Notes: a model not told the origin generated them from the letters alone. A stretch of 64,000 nt of DNA from Larsenimonas rhizosphaerae (GCF_023700005.1 NZ_JAMLJK010000001.1:620001-684000); one strand, 5' to 3'; shown: positions 34,544-43,482, counted from the first letter of the stretch. Numbers and translations are program-made.

Positions 34544-35368
34544 GTGGATCAACGGGAGCGTATTACCCCATTTCAGATATTCCTGCTGTTTTTGTCGCTC
34601 TATGTGCTTCTGGCACTGGGCGCACAAACATTTTTCCACCTTTCGTCGGAAATGCAGCGACTGTTGCGTTATCTCGATTATCTGGTGTGTTTTTTCTTTT
34701 TCATCGATTTTTGCCAGCGCTTCTATCGTGCGGAAAGCAAGCTTCGTTACATGAAGTGGGGCTGGATTGATCTCCTGGCCAGTGTGCCGGTCATGGGGCA
34801 GTTCCAGGCGGCCCGTGTCTTCAGGGTTATTCTGATTTTCAGATTGATCAGGGCGCTGCGATCCATTCAGACCGTTATTGATGTGGTGTTTCGCAACCGG
34901 GCCGAAGGTGTATTTGCCACGGCAGCCACGGCGACAGTGCTGCTGGTGGCCTTCGGCGCCATTGCGATGCTGCTGATCGAGGGGCCGGTGCCTGAAAGTC
35001 GTATCAATACTGCGGAAGATGCCCTGTGGTGGGCCTTTGTGACCATCACCACGGTAGGCTATGGCGATTACTACCCGGTGACGCTGGGAGGGCGTATCGT
35101 GGCTGTAATTGTAATGATTGGCGGGGTAGGGCTGTTCGGCAGCTTTGCGGCCTATATCGGGTCGCTTTTTGTTGCGGACGAAAACGATGATGCTGACCGG
35201 CAGCAGCGAGCCCAGCGCGAAATGATGCGTCATCTCAATCGGCAAATGGAGGAAATGCGACATGAAATTGCCGGTTTGCGAGCATCGCTGGATAATCGAA
35301 GCGCACTGTCTGATGAGGCCGGAGAAAATGAAGCCAGGCCTCGGTCACCGGCAAGGGATGACCCATGA
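34544..35368 (+). CDS. Six-helix K+-type ion channel with coiled-coil tail
   Basis: About 274 residues with the voltage-gated cation channel layout. S1-S4 occupy roughly 10-130, and the segment QAARVFRVILIFRLIRALRS is an S4-like, Arg-rich helix. A pore loop TTVGYGDYYP is the K+ selectivity filter, and the last helix ends in GSFAAYIGSLF. The C-terminus (about 220-274) is a charged coiled coil (RQMEEMRHEIAGLRASL), probably for tetramer assembly. I chose GTG 34544 because GCGAGG lies upstream; a TTG at 34487 would add 19 residues without any ribosome site. It probably sets membrane potential or K+ release under osmotic change. Confidence 0.87.
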   Translation: MDQRERITPFQIFLLFLSLYVLLALGAQTFFHLSSEMQRLLRYLDYLVCFFFFIDFCQRFYRAESKLRYMKWGWIDLLASVPVMGQFQAARVFRVILIFRLIRALRSIQTVIDVVFRNRAEGVFATAATATVLLVAFGAIAMLLIEGPVPESRINTAEDALWWAFVTITTVGYGDYYPVTLGGRIVAVIVMIGGVGLFGSFAAYIGSLFVADENDDADRQQRAQREMMRHLNRQMEEMRHEIAGLRASLDNRSALSDEAGENEARPRSPARDDP

Positions 35369-35522
35369 GCATGCAGGTCGAAGGAGTGAAGGCGGAACAT
35401 GAAGCTATCCGGATGGATAGCATTGAAAGGTGCCTTCCCTGGCAGTGCCGCTCCCTGAACAACGGCTTCCATTCCTGAAGCAAAGGCCTCTCTGGCTCGC
35501 TGTCCTGATCATTTATAATGCC

Positions 35523-35663
35523 TTGCAGGCAAAAGTATTAGATAGTATTTAATTAGATATGTCTAGTTAATGTGATGTGTGCGGCTGCGAGCGTTTGACG
35601 CAGCTGCCCCGAATACAATTTGTTCCGATCCATTGTGTTCAGTTATCGATTTTGCCTGCAAAA
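35523..35663. repeat. Paired TTGCNNGCAA palindromes, 12-bp inverted repeat upstream of tal
   Basis: TTGCAGGCAAAA (35523-35534) is the exact reverse complement of TTTTGCCTGCAA (35650-35661). Each copy is itself a palindrome around TTGC-N2-GCAA; the second extends to TTTTGC-CT-GCAAAA. Two regulator sites able to loop the intervening AT-rich promoter is an inference. Confidence 0.45.
35549..35570. promoter_or_regulatory. AT-rich 9-4-9 palindrome upstream of tal
   Basis: TTAATTAGA, TATG, TCTAGTTAA: eight of nine positions pair. It lies between the two TTGCNNGCAA copies. Candidate operator. Confidence 0.35.
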
Positions 35664-35759
35664 ACGCTATGCTGGAACGAGTCGTCTGACACGGTGGTTT
35701 CGCGTGTCGGAATGTTTTGCCGGGAAAACCCCCGGATATTGATCTTTTGGAGGCTTGAT

Positions 35760-36710
35760 ATGGCAACGCAACTGGACGCGTTGAAGGAACTTTCCCATGT
35801 GGTAGCCGATACCGGCGATCTTGATGCGATTCGTAAATATCAGCCCATGGATGCCACGACCAATCCTTCCCTGATTCTCAAGGCGTTTGATCTGGAAAGC
35901 TATCAGCCACTGATCAAGGACGTCATTGAGCGAGTCAAGAAGGAAGAGAGCGACCGTGATGCGCAGATCGCCTCTGCGGTAGATCATCTTGCGGTTGCCA
36001 TCGGCAGTGAAATTGCCGGGATTGTACCGGGGCGCGTTTCGACCGAGGTGTCGGCCAAACTCTCCTTTGATACTGAAGCAAGCATCGAAAAAGCGCATCA
36101 CCTGATCAAGCTGTACGAAGAACGGGGTGTGTCAAAGGATCGCGTACTGATCAAGCTGGCATCCACGTGGGAAGGCATTCGTGCTGCGGAATCTCTGGAG
36201 AAGGAAGGCATCAACTGCAACCTGACCCTGTTGTTCTCCGATGCTCAGGCACGAGCCTGCTTTGAAGCGGGTGTGTTCCTGATCTCGCCGTTTGTCGGCC
36301 GCGTCACCGACTGGTACAAGAAGGAAACCGGAAAGGACTATACCGCCGAGGAAGACCCAGGTGTGAAGTTCGTGCGTAACGTCTGTCAGTATGCCAGCGA
36401 CTACGGCTACGAGACCGTGGTCATGGGCGCCAGCTTCCGTAATACCGGACAGATTCTGGCCCTGGCCGGTTGCAACCGGCTGACCATCTCGCCGCAACTG
36501 CTTGAAGAGCTGAGCGCGACGGAAGGCAAGGTTGAACGCAAGGTTTCTGACGAAGGCAAGGGCGCTGAAACCCTGCCACGCATTACCGAAAGCGAATTCC
36601 GATTTGCCCATAACGAAGATGCCATGGCCAATGACAAGCTGGCCGAGGGCATTCGCAAGTTCGCGGCAGACCAGGACACGCTGGAAGAGCAGATTGCCAA
36701 ACTGCTGTAA
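35760..36710 (+). CDS. tal: Transaldolase
   Basis: 316 residues, the usual length for TalB-type enzymes (about 317). [13 protein letters not shown] is the N-terminal signature, [17 protein letters not shown] carries the Schiff-base lysine, and [28 protein letters not shown] follows. The enzyme exchanges dihydroxyacetone units between sugar phosphates in the pentose phosphate pathway. TTTGGAGG lies eight bases before ATG 35760. It is monocistronic with a strong terminator, and its unusually long upstream region has several dyads. Confidence 0.95.
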   Translation: MATQLDALKELSHVVADTGDLDAIRKYQPMDATTNPSLILKAFDLESYQPLIKDVIERVKKEESDRDAQIASAVDHLAVAIGSEIAGIVPGRVSTEVSAKLSFDTEASIEKAHHLIKLYEERGVSKDRVLIKLASTWEGIRAAESLEKEGINCNLTLLFSDAQARACFEAGVFLISPFVGRVTDWYKKETGKDYTAEEDPGVKFVRNVCQYASDYGYETVVMGASFRNTGQILALAGCNRLTISPQLLEELSATEGKVERKVSDEGKGAETLPRITESEFRFAHNEDAMANDKLAEGIRKFAADQDTLEEQIAKLL

Positions 36711-36727
36711 CGGCAGATGGCAAGCGT

Positions 36728-36757
36728 AAAAAGCCCCGCAACAGCGGGGCTTTTTTT
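36728..36757. terminator. Bidirectional terminator between tal and dps
   Basis: AAAAAGCCCCGC, loop AACA, GCGGGGCTTTTTTT. Confidence 0.9.
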
Positions 36758-36782
36758 ATGCATCCAGGGCGCCGTACATCAC

Positions 36783-37259
36783 TTACTTGCCCAGATAGGC
36801 CGACAGCATCCAGACGGTTTTTTCCTGCTCGCGGATATAGTCGCTGACCTGTGACGCCGTACCTTCGTCATCGGCGTCATTGGCGGTATCCAGGACGTCC
36901 CGCTGGATCTGCAGCAGTGTGGAAAGCCCATCGAGCATGGTCTGAACACACTGGGCGGCATCGTGCACGTTAGTCACTTCCCTTACCGTACTGAGGCGGG
37001 CGTAATCGCTGTAGGCATGAAGCGGAGTGTAGCCCAGGGTCAGGATGCGTTCGGCGATCTCATCAACCTTGGTCAGCAGATCGGTATATATCAGCTCGAA
37101 CTGATTATGCAGCTCGAAAAACTGGGGACCCTTGACGTTCCAGTGACACCCGCGAGCGTTCATGTAAAAGACCTGATAGTTGGCCAGCAGCTCGTTGAGT
37201 TTTTCAGCCAGTCGATTGGCATTGGCTGACTGGAGTCCAATGGCGTTGGTATCAGACAT
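36783..37259 (-). CDS. dps: Dps-family ferritin-like DNA-protection protein
   Basis: 158 residues with the Dps ferroxidase set: HWNVKGPQFFELHNQF supplies the first-subunit His, and YTDLLTKVDEIAERI gives the Asp/Glu ligands. Dps dodecamers oxidise Fe2+ with peroxide, store iron and shield DNA during starvation. There is no long Lys-rich N-tail, so DNA binding may be weak. Start ATG 37259 follows AAGGAGGACACC, an excellent ribosome site. A nine-codon upstream extension to 37286 would run through that site. Confidence 0.92.
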   Translation of the reverse strand: MSDTNAIGLQSANANRLAEKLNELLANYQVFYMNARGCHWNVKGPQFFELHNQFELIYTDLLTKVDEIAERILTLGYTPLHAYSDYARLSTVREVTNVHDAAQCVQTMLDGLSTLLQIQRDVLDTANDADDEGTASQVSDYIREQEKTVWMLSAYLGK

Positions 37260-37340
37260 GGTGTCCTCCTTGCGTCGGTAATACATCCAACATGGTTGTC
37301 ATGCGCGCGTTTTTCAACCGCGGACGTGCCTGGCCGGCGT

Positions 37341-38489
37341 TTACTGCCTGTTCTGGCCACGGGCAGCCTGTTGCCACAATCGCCAGACTGCCTCGCTTCG
37401 ATCAGCAAGCAACTCTGCACAGCGCGCCAGAGCTTCTTCAAGTGCCATGGGGCGGTCTGACAGGGCCCAGGTGGCGGTGACGCCTTCGTCATGGATGGCA
37501 GTCCAGCCCTCGCCGAGGCTTCCTGCCAGTACCACGACCGGGACGCCTGCATCACGTGCGCGGCGAGCGATGCCGATAGGGGTCTTGCCGGAAAGGCTCT
37601 GGCCATCCACGCGTCCTTCCCCGGTAATCACCAGTGAAGCATCCGACAGCGCCTCATCGAAGTTGACCTGAGCCATGACCAGTTCAATGCCGGGCACCAG
37701 GGTGGCATTCAGGAACGCCAGTGCCGCAAAGCCCATGCCTCCTGCCGCGCCGGCCCCTTCAGTATTGGCGTGGTCAGGGCCGTTGAAGGGGCCTAGCTGT
37801 TCGGCAAAGTGGGCCAGTGCCTTGTCCAGTTCGGCGACGGTATCGGCATCCGCCCCTTTCTGGGGGCCGAAAACCGCGCTGGCCCCCTGCGGGCCGCATA
37901 ATGGGTTGTTGACGTCGACGGCGGCCTGAACGGTGAGCTTTTCAAGGCGTGGGTCCAGATGGTCGGTATTGACCCGTGCCAGCCGTGCCAGCGCTGAGCC
38001 GCCGGGGGGCAGGGGAGTGCCGGCATCATCCAGAAGCTCAAGCCCCAGGGCGCGCATCATGCCGCTGCCGGCATCATTGGTAGCGCTTCCTCCCAGGGTC
38101 AGCACCAGATGGCGTGCTCCGGCATCCAGTGCCGCCTTGATCAACAGGCCTACCCCCTCGGTGGTGGTGTGCCGGGCGTCACGCTCATCGGGTGCGATCT
38201 GTTGCAGGCCCGCGGCTTCGGCAAGTTCAACGATGGCTGTCTGTTCGGCCTCATTCCAGCCCCAGGCCGCATCGATCGGTCGGCCCAGCGCATCGACCAC
38301 GGTGGTTATGCGGCGTTCGATGCCGGTGGCTGCGATGATGGCATCCAGGGTGCCCTCGCCACCGTCTCCCATCGGACAGCACAGCAGGGTTGCCTCGGGT
38401 TGAACACGGCGTATACCGCTGGCCATGGCCTGAGCGGCGTCGCGCGCACTCAGGGCATCCTTGAAGCTGTCCGGGGCAAGAATGATCAT
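37341..38489 (-). CDS. Glycerate 2-kinase (GlxK/GarK family)
   Basis: 382 residues. It starts with the family signature IILAPDSFKDALSARDAAQAM and continues with PMGDGGEGTLDA. HLVLTLGGSATNDAGSGMM and the later VITGEGRVDGQSLSGKTPIGIARRA are the remaining conserved blocks. Type-II glycerate kinases phosphorylate D-glycerate, usually to 2-phosphoglycerate, at the end of glyoxylate or glucarate routes. No glyoxylate or glucarate genes are adjacent, so the source of glycerate is not shown here. It lies 81 bases upstream of dps on the same strand but probably has its own promoter. Confidence 0.9.
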   Translation of the reverse strand: MIILAPDSFKDALSARDAAQAMASGIRRVQPEATLLCCPMGDGGEGTLDAIIAATGIERRITTVVDALGRPIDAAWGWNEAEQTAIVELAEAAGLQQIAPDERDARHTTTEGVGLLIKAALDAGARHLVLTLGGSATNDAGSGMMRALGLELLDDAGTPLPPGGSALARLARVNTDHLDPRLEKLTVQAAVDVNNPLCGPQGASAVFGPQKGADADTVAELDKALAHFAEQLGPFNGPDHANTEGAGAAGGMGFAALAFLNATLVPGIELVMAQVNFDEALSDASLVITGEGRVDGQSLSGKTPIGIARRARDAGVPVVVLAGSLGEGWTAIHDEGVTATWALSDRPMALEEALARCAELLADRSEAVWRLWQQAARGQNRQ

Positions 38490-38602
38490 TGGCAGGTCAC
38501 CTGTTAAGGGCAGGAGAGAACAAAATGTGTACGGTTTACCTTAGCACCCTGTGCCAGGATGTACCTGTCTATCCGCGGTGTGATCACACGAGGGAATGCC
38601 TC

Positions 38603-39157
38603 ATGTACAGGGCCAGATGGCTGACGGCACTTTTCATGCCGGGGCTGGTATTACTGACAGGCGGGTGCGCCGTGACTCAAACCGACCCGCTGGCAGCAAC
38701 GACAGGCAGCATGGCACCGCAATGCCGCATGGCGCTGCCTCCTGACCGCACGACTACTGACTGGATGAAGGCCGCAGGCCGGCTGTTCGAGCGACATCAC
38801 TATGATGTGGGTGAAACCGACGTGGCCCTGGGGCTGGTCAGCGCCTCGCGGGTGATCGATATGCCTGGGCTGGGTGCCGTCAATGCAGGCGTTGTGGGCG
38901 GTCCATTCCTGCATGGCAGCCTTTCGGGGGACCCATGGCAGGTGTTCCGGGGAGACCCCCGGCGAATCGAGGCGGTCACGCTCTGGGAAAGCAGCGGCGA
39001 AGTATTGCTGGCGCGGAGCAGTACGGTCATGTCGGATCAAAACTACCCGATTGATGCCCGTGCGCTGGCGAGGCCATCGTTTTGTGTACCGTTTTTCAAT
39101 CAGCTGCAGGCCGACTTGTCTGTTACCGCCAGCACCACCAGCGGGGAAGCACCATGA
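38603..39157 (+). CDS. Lipoprotein, first of a coupled pair
   Basis: 184 residues with a signal peptide and lipobox TGGC (Cys about 22). The mature part has CRMALPPDRTTTDWMKAAGRLFERHHYDVGETDVALGLV-type sequence: a helix followed by a strand, as in small BamC-like envelope domains. No named family is recognised. GAGGGAA lies upstream of ATG 38603. The TGA stop overlaps the ATG of the next lipoprotein gene (ATGA), so the two are translated together and probably act together at the outer membrane. Confidence 0.7.
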   Translation: MYRARWLTALFMPGLVLLTGGCAVTQTDPLAATTGSMAPQCRMALPPDRTTTDWMKAAGRLFERHHYDVGETDVALGLVSASRVIDMPGLGAVNAGVVGGPFLHGSLSGDPWQVFRGDPRRIEAVTLWESSGEVLLARSSTVMSDQNYPIDARALARPSFCVPFFNQLQADLSVTASTTSGEAP

Positions 39158-39519
39158 AAACCTGCCTCGGAATCATGCCGGTTCTGCTGGGCCTGTCACT
39201 GCTGGCTGGCTGCGCCACGACTCGCATTCAGCCAGTGAGCGCCGAACGTAGCTACAATGCATCGCCGGATGCCGTACTGAGCGCCCTGGGTACAGCCCTT
39301 GTCATGCGAGGGTTTACGGTGCCGCATGCCAATGTCGATCTATGTGAACTGCGTGCCGAGCTTGCTGCAAGGCCGCCCTGGCAGGTATCGGCGCACTGCA
39401 CCAGGCAGGCCGGGGCCACTCGTCTGATGCTTGAGGGGCAGCATGGTCATCAGCCCATTGCCGCCCCCTCGCTGGCACGGCTGCTTGATGACACCGGCGC
39501 TCGGCTTGATGCGCCCTAG
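39154..39519 (+). CDS. Lipoprotein, second of a coupled pair
   Basis: 121 residues with lipobox LAGC (Cys20). After it comes SYNASPDAVLSALGTALVMRGFTV, the same helix-then-strand pattern as in the upstream lipoprotein. Two Cys in the mature part (DLCELRAE and SAHCTRQ) could pair. The four-base overlap with its neighbour implies one transcript. The 3' end faces the HIT-protein gene 23 bases away. Function unknown; distant paralogy of the two lipoproteins is my inference. Confidence 0.7.
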   Translation: MKTCLGIMPVLLGLSLLAGCATTRIQPVSAERSYNASPDAVLSALGTALVMRGFTVPHANVDLCELRAELAARPPWQVSAHCTRQAGATRLMLEGQHGHQPIAAPSLARLLDDTGARLDAP

Positions 39520-39542
39520 CCTTTTGCAGCCGCCATGCGATG

Positions 39543-39983
39543 TCATGTGGTCTGGTTATCAGGAATCAGCAAGCGACACATGATGTTCTTCTGCTCGGCA
39601 AGCTGTGTCGGCGTATAGGGCACGGCAGTGCTGTGGCCCCATACCGGGCCCGGCCAGGCAGGGTCGGTGCGGTGCCGTACGACCAGATGCAGGTGCAGTT
39701 GGCTGACGACATTGCCGAGTGCGCCGATGTTGATCTTGTCGGCACCATGATGCTGCTTGAGTATTCTTGACCACCGGGCCGTGTATTCCATCAGCGAGAG
39801 CCATCCCGCTGCCGGCAGATCGAAGGCCTCGGTGCACTCCGGCTGCTCGGGCACCAGTACCAGCCAGGAGTAGCGAACATCATCCAGTAATCTCACCTGG
39901 CAGGGGAGGTCATCCGTCAGGGAGATCCGCCCAAGCAGGTGAGTGTCGGCGGCAAGTCGGGGGTCAAGGGTGAACAGGGCCAT
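39543..39983 (-). CDS. HIT-domain nucleotide-binding protein
   Basis: 146 residues. The histidine triad is visible as QLHLHLVVRH, with the catalytic His in the middle of HxHxxxxH. The N-terminal RLLDDVRYSWLVLVPEQP and INIGALGNVVSQLH are typical of the bacterial HIT hydrolase-like group. Family members hydrolyse or transfer nucleotides from phosphoramidates and dinucleotides. GGAG precedes the ATG. It has no operon partner. Confidence 0.85.
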   Translation of the reverse strand: MALFTLDPRLAADTHLLGRISLTDDLPCQVRLLDDVRYSWLVLVPEQPECTEAFDLPAAGWLSLMEYTARWSRILKQHHGADKINIGALGNVVSQLHLHLVVRHRTDPAWPGPVWGHSTAVPYTPTQLAEQKNIMCRLLIPDNQTT

Positions 39984-40100
39984 GGCATGCTCCGGAAGAC
40001 AAGGGATGTGATGGTATTTTCAGCGTAATCTGCCAGGCTCATGCAAGGCACAGGATGCATGTGGCCTTGTTTTCCATTCGTTGTCAAAGGAGTGTATTCG

Positions 40101-40232
40101 ATGAAAAAACTGTTGATGCTGCTGGTGGTTTCCTCGCTGTCTACCGTTGCACTGAGCGGCTGTAACACCATGAATGGTGCCGGTCAGGATATTGAAGACG
40201 GTGGCGAGGCCATTCAGAACGCTTCTGAATAA
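40101..40232 (+). CDS. Entericidin-family small lipoprotein
   Basis: 43 residues: signal sequence and lipobox ALSGC (Cys21), then the entericidin core NTMNGAGQDIEDGGEAIQNAS. These short outer-membrane lipoproteins are linked to envelope stress and, in the EcnA/B pair, to cell lysis control. Only a single member is seen here, closest in form to EcnB. AAAGGAG lies nine bases before ATG 40101, and a 10-bp hairpin follows the stop. Confidence 0.87.
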   Translation: MKKLLMLLVVSSLSTVALSGCNTMNGAGQDIEDGGEAIQNASE

Positions 40233-40247
40233 CTGACCTGTCAGTTC

Positions 40248-40274
40248 CCGGCGCTGCCTGAGCAGCGTCGGTTT
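40248..40274 (+). terminator. Hairpin after the entericidin gene
   Basis: CCGGCGCTGC (40248-40257) pairs over ten positions, one of them G-U, with GCAGCGTCGG (40262-40271) across CTGA. TTT follows, so the terminator is weak to moderate. Confidence 0.55.
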
Positions 40275-40384
40275 GCTTGCTCATCTGCCTGTACCTGCCT
40301 CTTTGATATCCGTGGACATACCTGACGCTCCCTCCTTTTTTTGCCCCGACAATAAAAACAGGCATTTGTTCATTATTTTCACTT

Positions 40385-40403
40385 GATAATGTTTATCATT
40401 CTT
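40385..40403. promoter_or_regulatory. Fur box before the TonB receptor gene
   Basis: GATAATGTTTATCATTCTT matches 15 of 19 positions of the consensus GATAATGATAATCATTATC. It lies about 140 bases before the receptor ATG in an AT-rich block. Iron repression by Fur is the expected role. Confidence 0.7.
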
Positions 40404-40542
40404 TTTAATGTTGTTCGCGTTGTCGGCCTGTTGCCTTTCGACGACACATTTCCGGTACCAACGATAAACATGGCCCACACTTGCCAGGACACGTCCGGCA
40501 AGGGATCACAGTGGCCAGTCAAGGGTCTATTCAGGATTACTC

Positions 40543-42720
40543 ATGCGTTCACTATCTTCCCGTCGTCCGTTTCATCCGGCCCGCACGCCTCTGGCGGTTG
40601 CCGTTGGGCTTGCTGCCTCATCCATCGCGCTTCAGGTCTCTGCTGCCGAAGTCACCACGACGACGGCCACGGCATCCGCTGATCGTCAGGATACGATCAC
40701 GGTTCAGGGCAATCGCCTGTACGACATGGTATCCACCGAGCAAAACGGGGGATATACCGCAGATGCTGCCACGGTCGGCACCAAGACGCCGGCGGCACTT
40801 CGCGACATTCCCCAGTCGGTCAGCGTCGTGACGCGCGAGGCAATGGATGATCAGAATTTCGACTCTCTTGACGGGCTGGCAAAGCGGACGCCAGGCATGC
40901 GTGTGCTGTCCAACGATGAAGGACGTTCGTCGATCTACGCGCGTGGTTATGAGTATGACGAATACAACATTGATGGTCTGCCTGCGCCGATGGCAAGCAT
41001 CAATGGTACGGTGCCGAACCTGTCGGCGTTCGATCGGGTCGAGATCATGCGGGGGCCTTCCGGCCTGTTCAACAGCACCAGCGAGATGGGTGGCATCGTC
41101 AATCTGGTCAGAAAGCGCGGCACCGATACCTTTCAGGGGCATGTGACCGGCCGCTATGGCAGCTGGAATCAGCACTATGAGGAGGTTGACCTGTCCGGCC
41201 CGATCGATCAGGCCGGTCGTGTGCGCGGGCGTATGGTTGTCAGCAATAATGGTTCCGATGGCTTCGTTGACGACAATGACAACAAGCGCCAGACATTCTA
41301 CGGCGCGCTCGACATTGACCTCGATGACGCTACCACGCTGGGGCTGGCATTTTTACGTCAGCACAAGGACATCGTGGTCAACAATGGATTGCCGACGGAT
41401 GCAGACGGCAACCTGCTTGATGTCACTCGCTCGACTTTTGCCGGAGCGGACTGGAACAGCTTTACCATGCAGAGCAATGACTACATTGCCGAGCTGACTC
41501 ACCGCTTTGACAATGGCGGGTACGGACGGTTTGCCGCACGTTATTCTGATCGCTCCGCAGACTATAACTACATTTTCGGTGGCAATGGCGTTGACCAGAA
41601 CGGCACCTTTGAACCGCGTGGTACGGCAGGTGACATCGATCAGCAATCGCTGACAATGGACGCGAGCTATAGTCAGCCCTTCATGACCTTCGGCAATGTC
41701 AGTGAATTCGTGGTCGGGACTGACTATAAACGCTATGAAACCGATACCGCCCGTGCTCGTGTCTCCGGGGCTGCCCTGGGGGGCACCACCTCGTTCGATG
41801 AGATTCGAAACATCAGCGAAATCGACTTCCTGAGCTCACAGCGGCCCGGCATTCGCGTTACTGATCAGCGCACGACACTCGAAGAATATGGCCTGTACTC
41901 CAAGCTGACCTTCCGACCGTTTGAACCGCTGGCATTGATTGCAGGCGGGCGGGTCAGTTCCTACGACCAGCGGGTCACCAATAATGATGATGGCTCGGTA
42001 GGTCGTCGTAGCAACGATGCACGATTCACGCCCTACGCGGGGCTGGTGTATGACGTCGACAGCCATCATTCGCTCTACGCCAGCTATTCCGAGGTTTTCA
42101 AGCCTCAGAGCGCAACCGGCTCAAGCGGTGAATTGATCAAGCCGCGTGAGGGTACCCAGTACGAGGTCGGCGTCAAGGGCAGTTACTTTGACGGCGATCT
42201 GAACGCCCGTATCAGCGCCTTCCGTCTCTATGATGACAACTACGCTGCCAGTGTGCCGGGTGAGACCTATTCGGCCCCCATCGGCAAGCGCAGGATTCAG
42301 GGCGCCGAGTTCGAGGTCACCGGCTCGCCGCTGCCCAACTGGGACATCATTGCCGGCTACACCTATATGGACACCGATGTGGAGCGTGGCGACACCGATG
42401 CAACCTTCCTGCTGATGCCGAAGAACATGGCCAATCTGTGGACCCAGTATGGCTTTACCAGTGGCACGCTTGACGGTTTTCACATCGGCGGTGGCGTTAC
42501 GGTCATGAGTGACTTCAGTTCCAGTCAGGATGTTAATGCACCGGGTTACGCTGTTGTTGATGCCATGGTGGGTTACGATTTCACGCCCAGGTTCAAGGGG
42601 CAGTTGAACTTCAACAACATTCTCGACAAGTCCTATTACGAGCGTGTCGGATCAACAGGCACCTTCAACATGTATGGTGCCCCGTCGAACGTGATGGCGT
42701 CCCTGCGCTACGACTTTTAA
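40543..42720 (+). CDS. TonB-dependent siderophore receptor
   Basis: 725 residues with a signal peptide (cleavage near VSAAE). The plug domain has TPAALRDIPQSVSVVTREAMDDQ, YARGYEYDEYNIDGLPAPM and FDRVEIMRGPSGLFNSTSEMGG; a 22-strand barrel ends in SLRYDF with terminal Phe, the Bam recognition residue. The ARGYxxDEYNIDG plug resembles FhuE/FpvA-type receptors, which take hydroxamate or mixed siderophores, more than catecholate FepA. There is no extra N-terminal signalling domain, so no surface-signalling sigma factor is expected. A Fur-like box precedes it and the DHB operon lies downstream on the opposite strand. Confidence 0.9.
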   Translation: MRSLSSRRPFHPARTPLAVAVGLAASSIALQVSAAEVTTTTATASADRQDTITVQGNRLYDMVSTEQNGGYTADAATVGTKTPAALRDIPQSVSVVTREAMDDQNFDSLDGLAKRTPGMRVLSNDEGRSSIYARGYEYDEYNIDGLPAPMASINGTVPNLSAFDRVEIMRGPSGLFNSTSEMGGIVNLVRKRGTDTFQGHVTGRYGSWNQHYEEVDLSGPIDQAGRVRGRMVVSNNGSDGFVDDNDNKRQTFYGALDIDLDDATTLGLAFLRQHKDIVVNNGLPTDADGNLLDVTRSTFAGADWNSFTMQSNDYIAELTHRFDNGGYGRFAARYSDRSADYNYIFGGNGVDQNGTFEPRGTAGDIDQQSLTMDASYSQPFMTFGNVSEFVVGTDYKRYETDTARARVSGAALGGTTSFDEIRNISEIDFLSSQRPGIRVTDQRTTLEEYGLYSKLTFRPFEPLALIAGGRVSSYDQRVTNNDDGSVGRRSNDARFTPYAGLVYDVDSHHSLYASYSEVFKPQSATGSSGELIKPREGTQYEVGVKGSYFDGDLNARISAFRLYDDNYAASVPGETYSAPIGKRRIQGAEFEVTGSPLPNWDIIAGYTYMDTDVERGDTDATFLLMPKNMANLWTQYGFTSGTLDGFHIGGGVTVMSDFSSSQDVNAPGYAVVDAMVGYDFTPRFKGQLNFNNILDKSYYERVGSTGTFNMYGAPSNVMASLRYDF

Positions 42721-42769
42721 CCGGTCGTCGGGGCAGCCTGCTTGCTGCCCATGAGTCTGCGTGGTATCA

Positions 42770-42800
42770 CAAACGCCCCGGCCACTGCCGGGGCGTTTTT
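42770..42800 (+). terminator. Terminator after the TonB receptor
   Basis: AAACGCCCCGGC, loop CACT, GCCGGGGCGTTTTT. Confidence 0.9.
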
Positions 42801-42846
42801 GTATGCGCCATACCGGTGCGTACACGCAACAGAGATCTCTTGTACG

Positions 42847-43458
42847 ATGACGATCAAGGCGTGGGCACAGGCCGGCTTGCAGCGCTTGCGAGACAGCGCT
42901 GATTCGCCCAGGGCGCACTGGCTGCTGTTCATGGCAGCGGCCTTCGAGATTTTGATTCTGCCCCTGCCGATTGATGCACTGTTGATTCCGTGGATGCTGG
43001 CGCGGCCCCGGCGAGGCTTCATGCTGGCCGGTATAGCGCTGGCGGGTAACCTGCTGGCAGCACTGGCAGGCTACGGCATCGGAGCCTGGGCGATGGACGG
43101 GTTCGGGCACTCACTGCTGACGATGACCGGTGCCAGCGGCGGCTACGCGCATTTCGTTCAGGAAATGAGTGATCATGGCTTCTGGGCGATTGCCATGGTC
43201 GCCTTTACGCCTATTCCGTTTCAGATCGCATTGCTGGGTGCAGGCGCTGCGCATTATCCGCTGGTCTGGTTTCTACTGGCCTGTGCCCTTGGGCGTGGAG
43301 CACGGTTCTTTGGCCTGGCACTGCTGATCTATTTTGGTGGGGAGGCGGCGGTGACGTTCTGTCACCGCCATGGCCGGCTTGCCGGCGGGATCGGTGTGCT
43401 GCTGGTGGCGGGTGTTGGTGCGTACTGGGTACTTGCGCACCTGCACCGACCCTTCTGA
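42847..43458 (+). CDS. VTT/YqaA-family membrane protein
   Basis: 203 residues with about five hydrophobic stretches. LPLPIDALLIPWMLARPRRGF followed by AGIALAGNLLAALAGYGIGAW matches the YqaA/DedA (VTT) membrane family, and FTPIPFQIALLGAGA gives the second re-entrant motif. DedA-type proteins are implicated in lipid-carrier flipping; YqaA members are not well characterised. A terminator separates it from the receptor, so it is probably an independent unit. It converges with entA. Confidence 0.8.
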   Translation: MTIKAWAQAGLQRLRDSADSPRAHWLLFMAAAFEILILPLPIDALLIPWMLARPRRGFMLAGIALAGNLLAALAGYGIGAWAMDGFGHSLLTMTGASGGYAHFVQEMSDHGFWAIAMVAFTPIPFQIALLGAGAAHYPLVWFLLACALGRGARFFGLALLIYFGGEAAVTFCHRHGRLAGGIGVLLVAGVGAYWVLAHLHRPF

Positions 43459-43482
43459 CAGCACGGGCTGGATCTGGCCGCG

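Larger units (their letters stand above)
35369..35759. other. 391-base upstream region of transaldolase
   Basis: There is no convincing gene apart from a doubtful 37-codon frame (35365-35478). It contains a perfect TATAAT at 35514-35519, an AT-rich block, an imperfect 9-4-9 palindrome at 35549-35570, and two TTGC-N2-GCAA palindromes that form a 12-bp inverted repeat (35523-35534 and 35650-35661). It is probably the promoter and operator region of tal. Confidence 0.45.
40233..40542. other. Non-coding region between entericidin and the TonB receptor
   Basis: 310 bases holding a terminator-like hairpin (40248-40274), a Fur-like box (40385-40403) and a presumed receptor promoter. I see no gene on either strand. 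Confidence 0.55.

Noticed and set aside
35365-35478. A 37-codon frame starting in the ion-channel stop (ATGA overlap)
   Set aside because: It is coupled in position but has irregular composition and no recognisable feature; kept only as a doubtful small frame.
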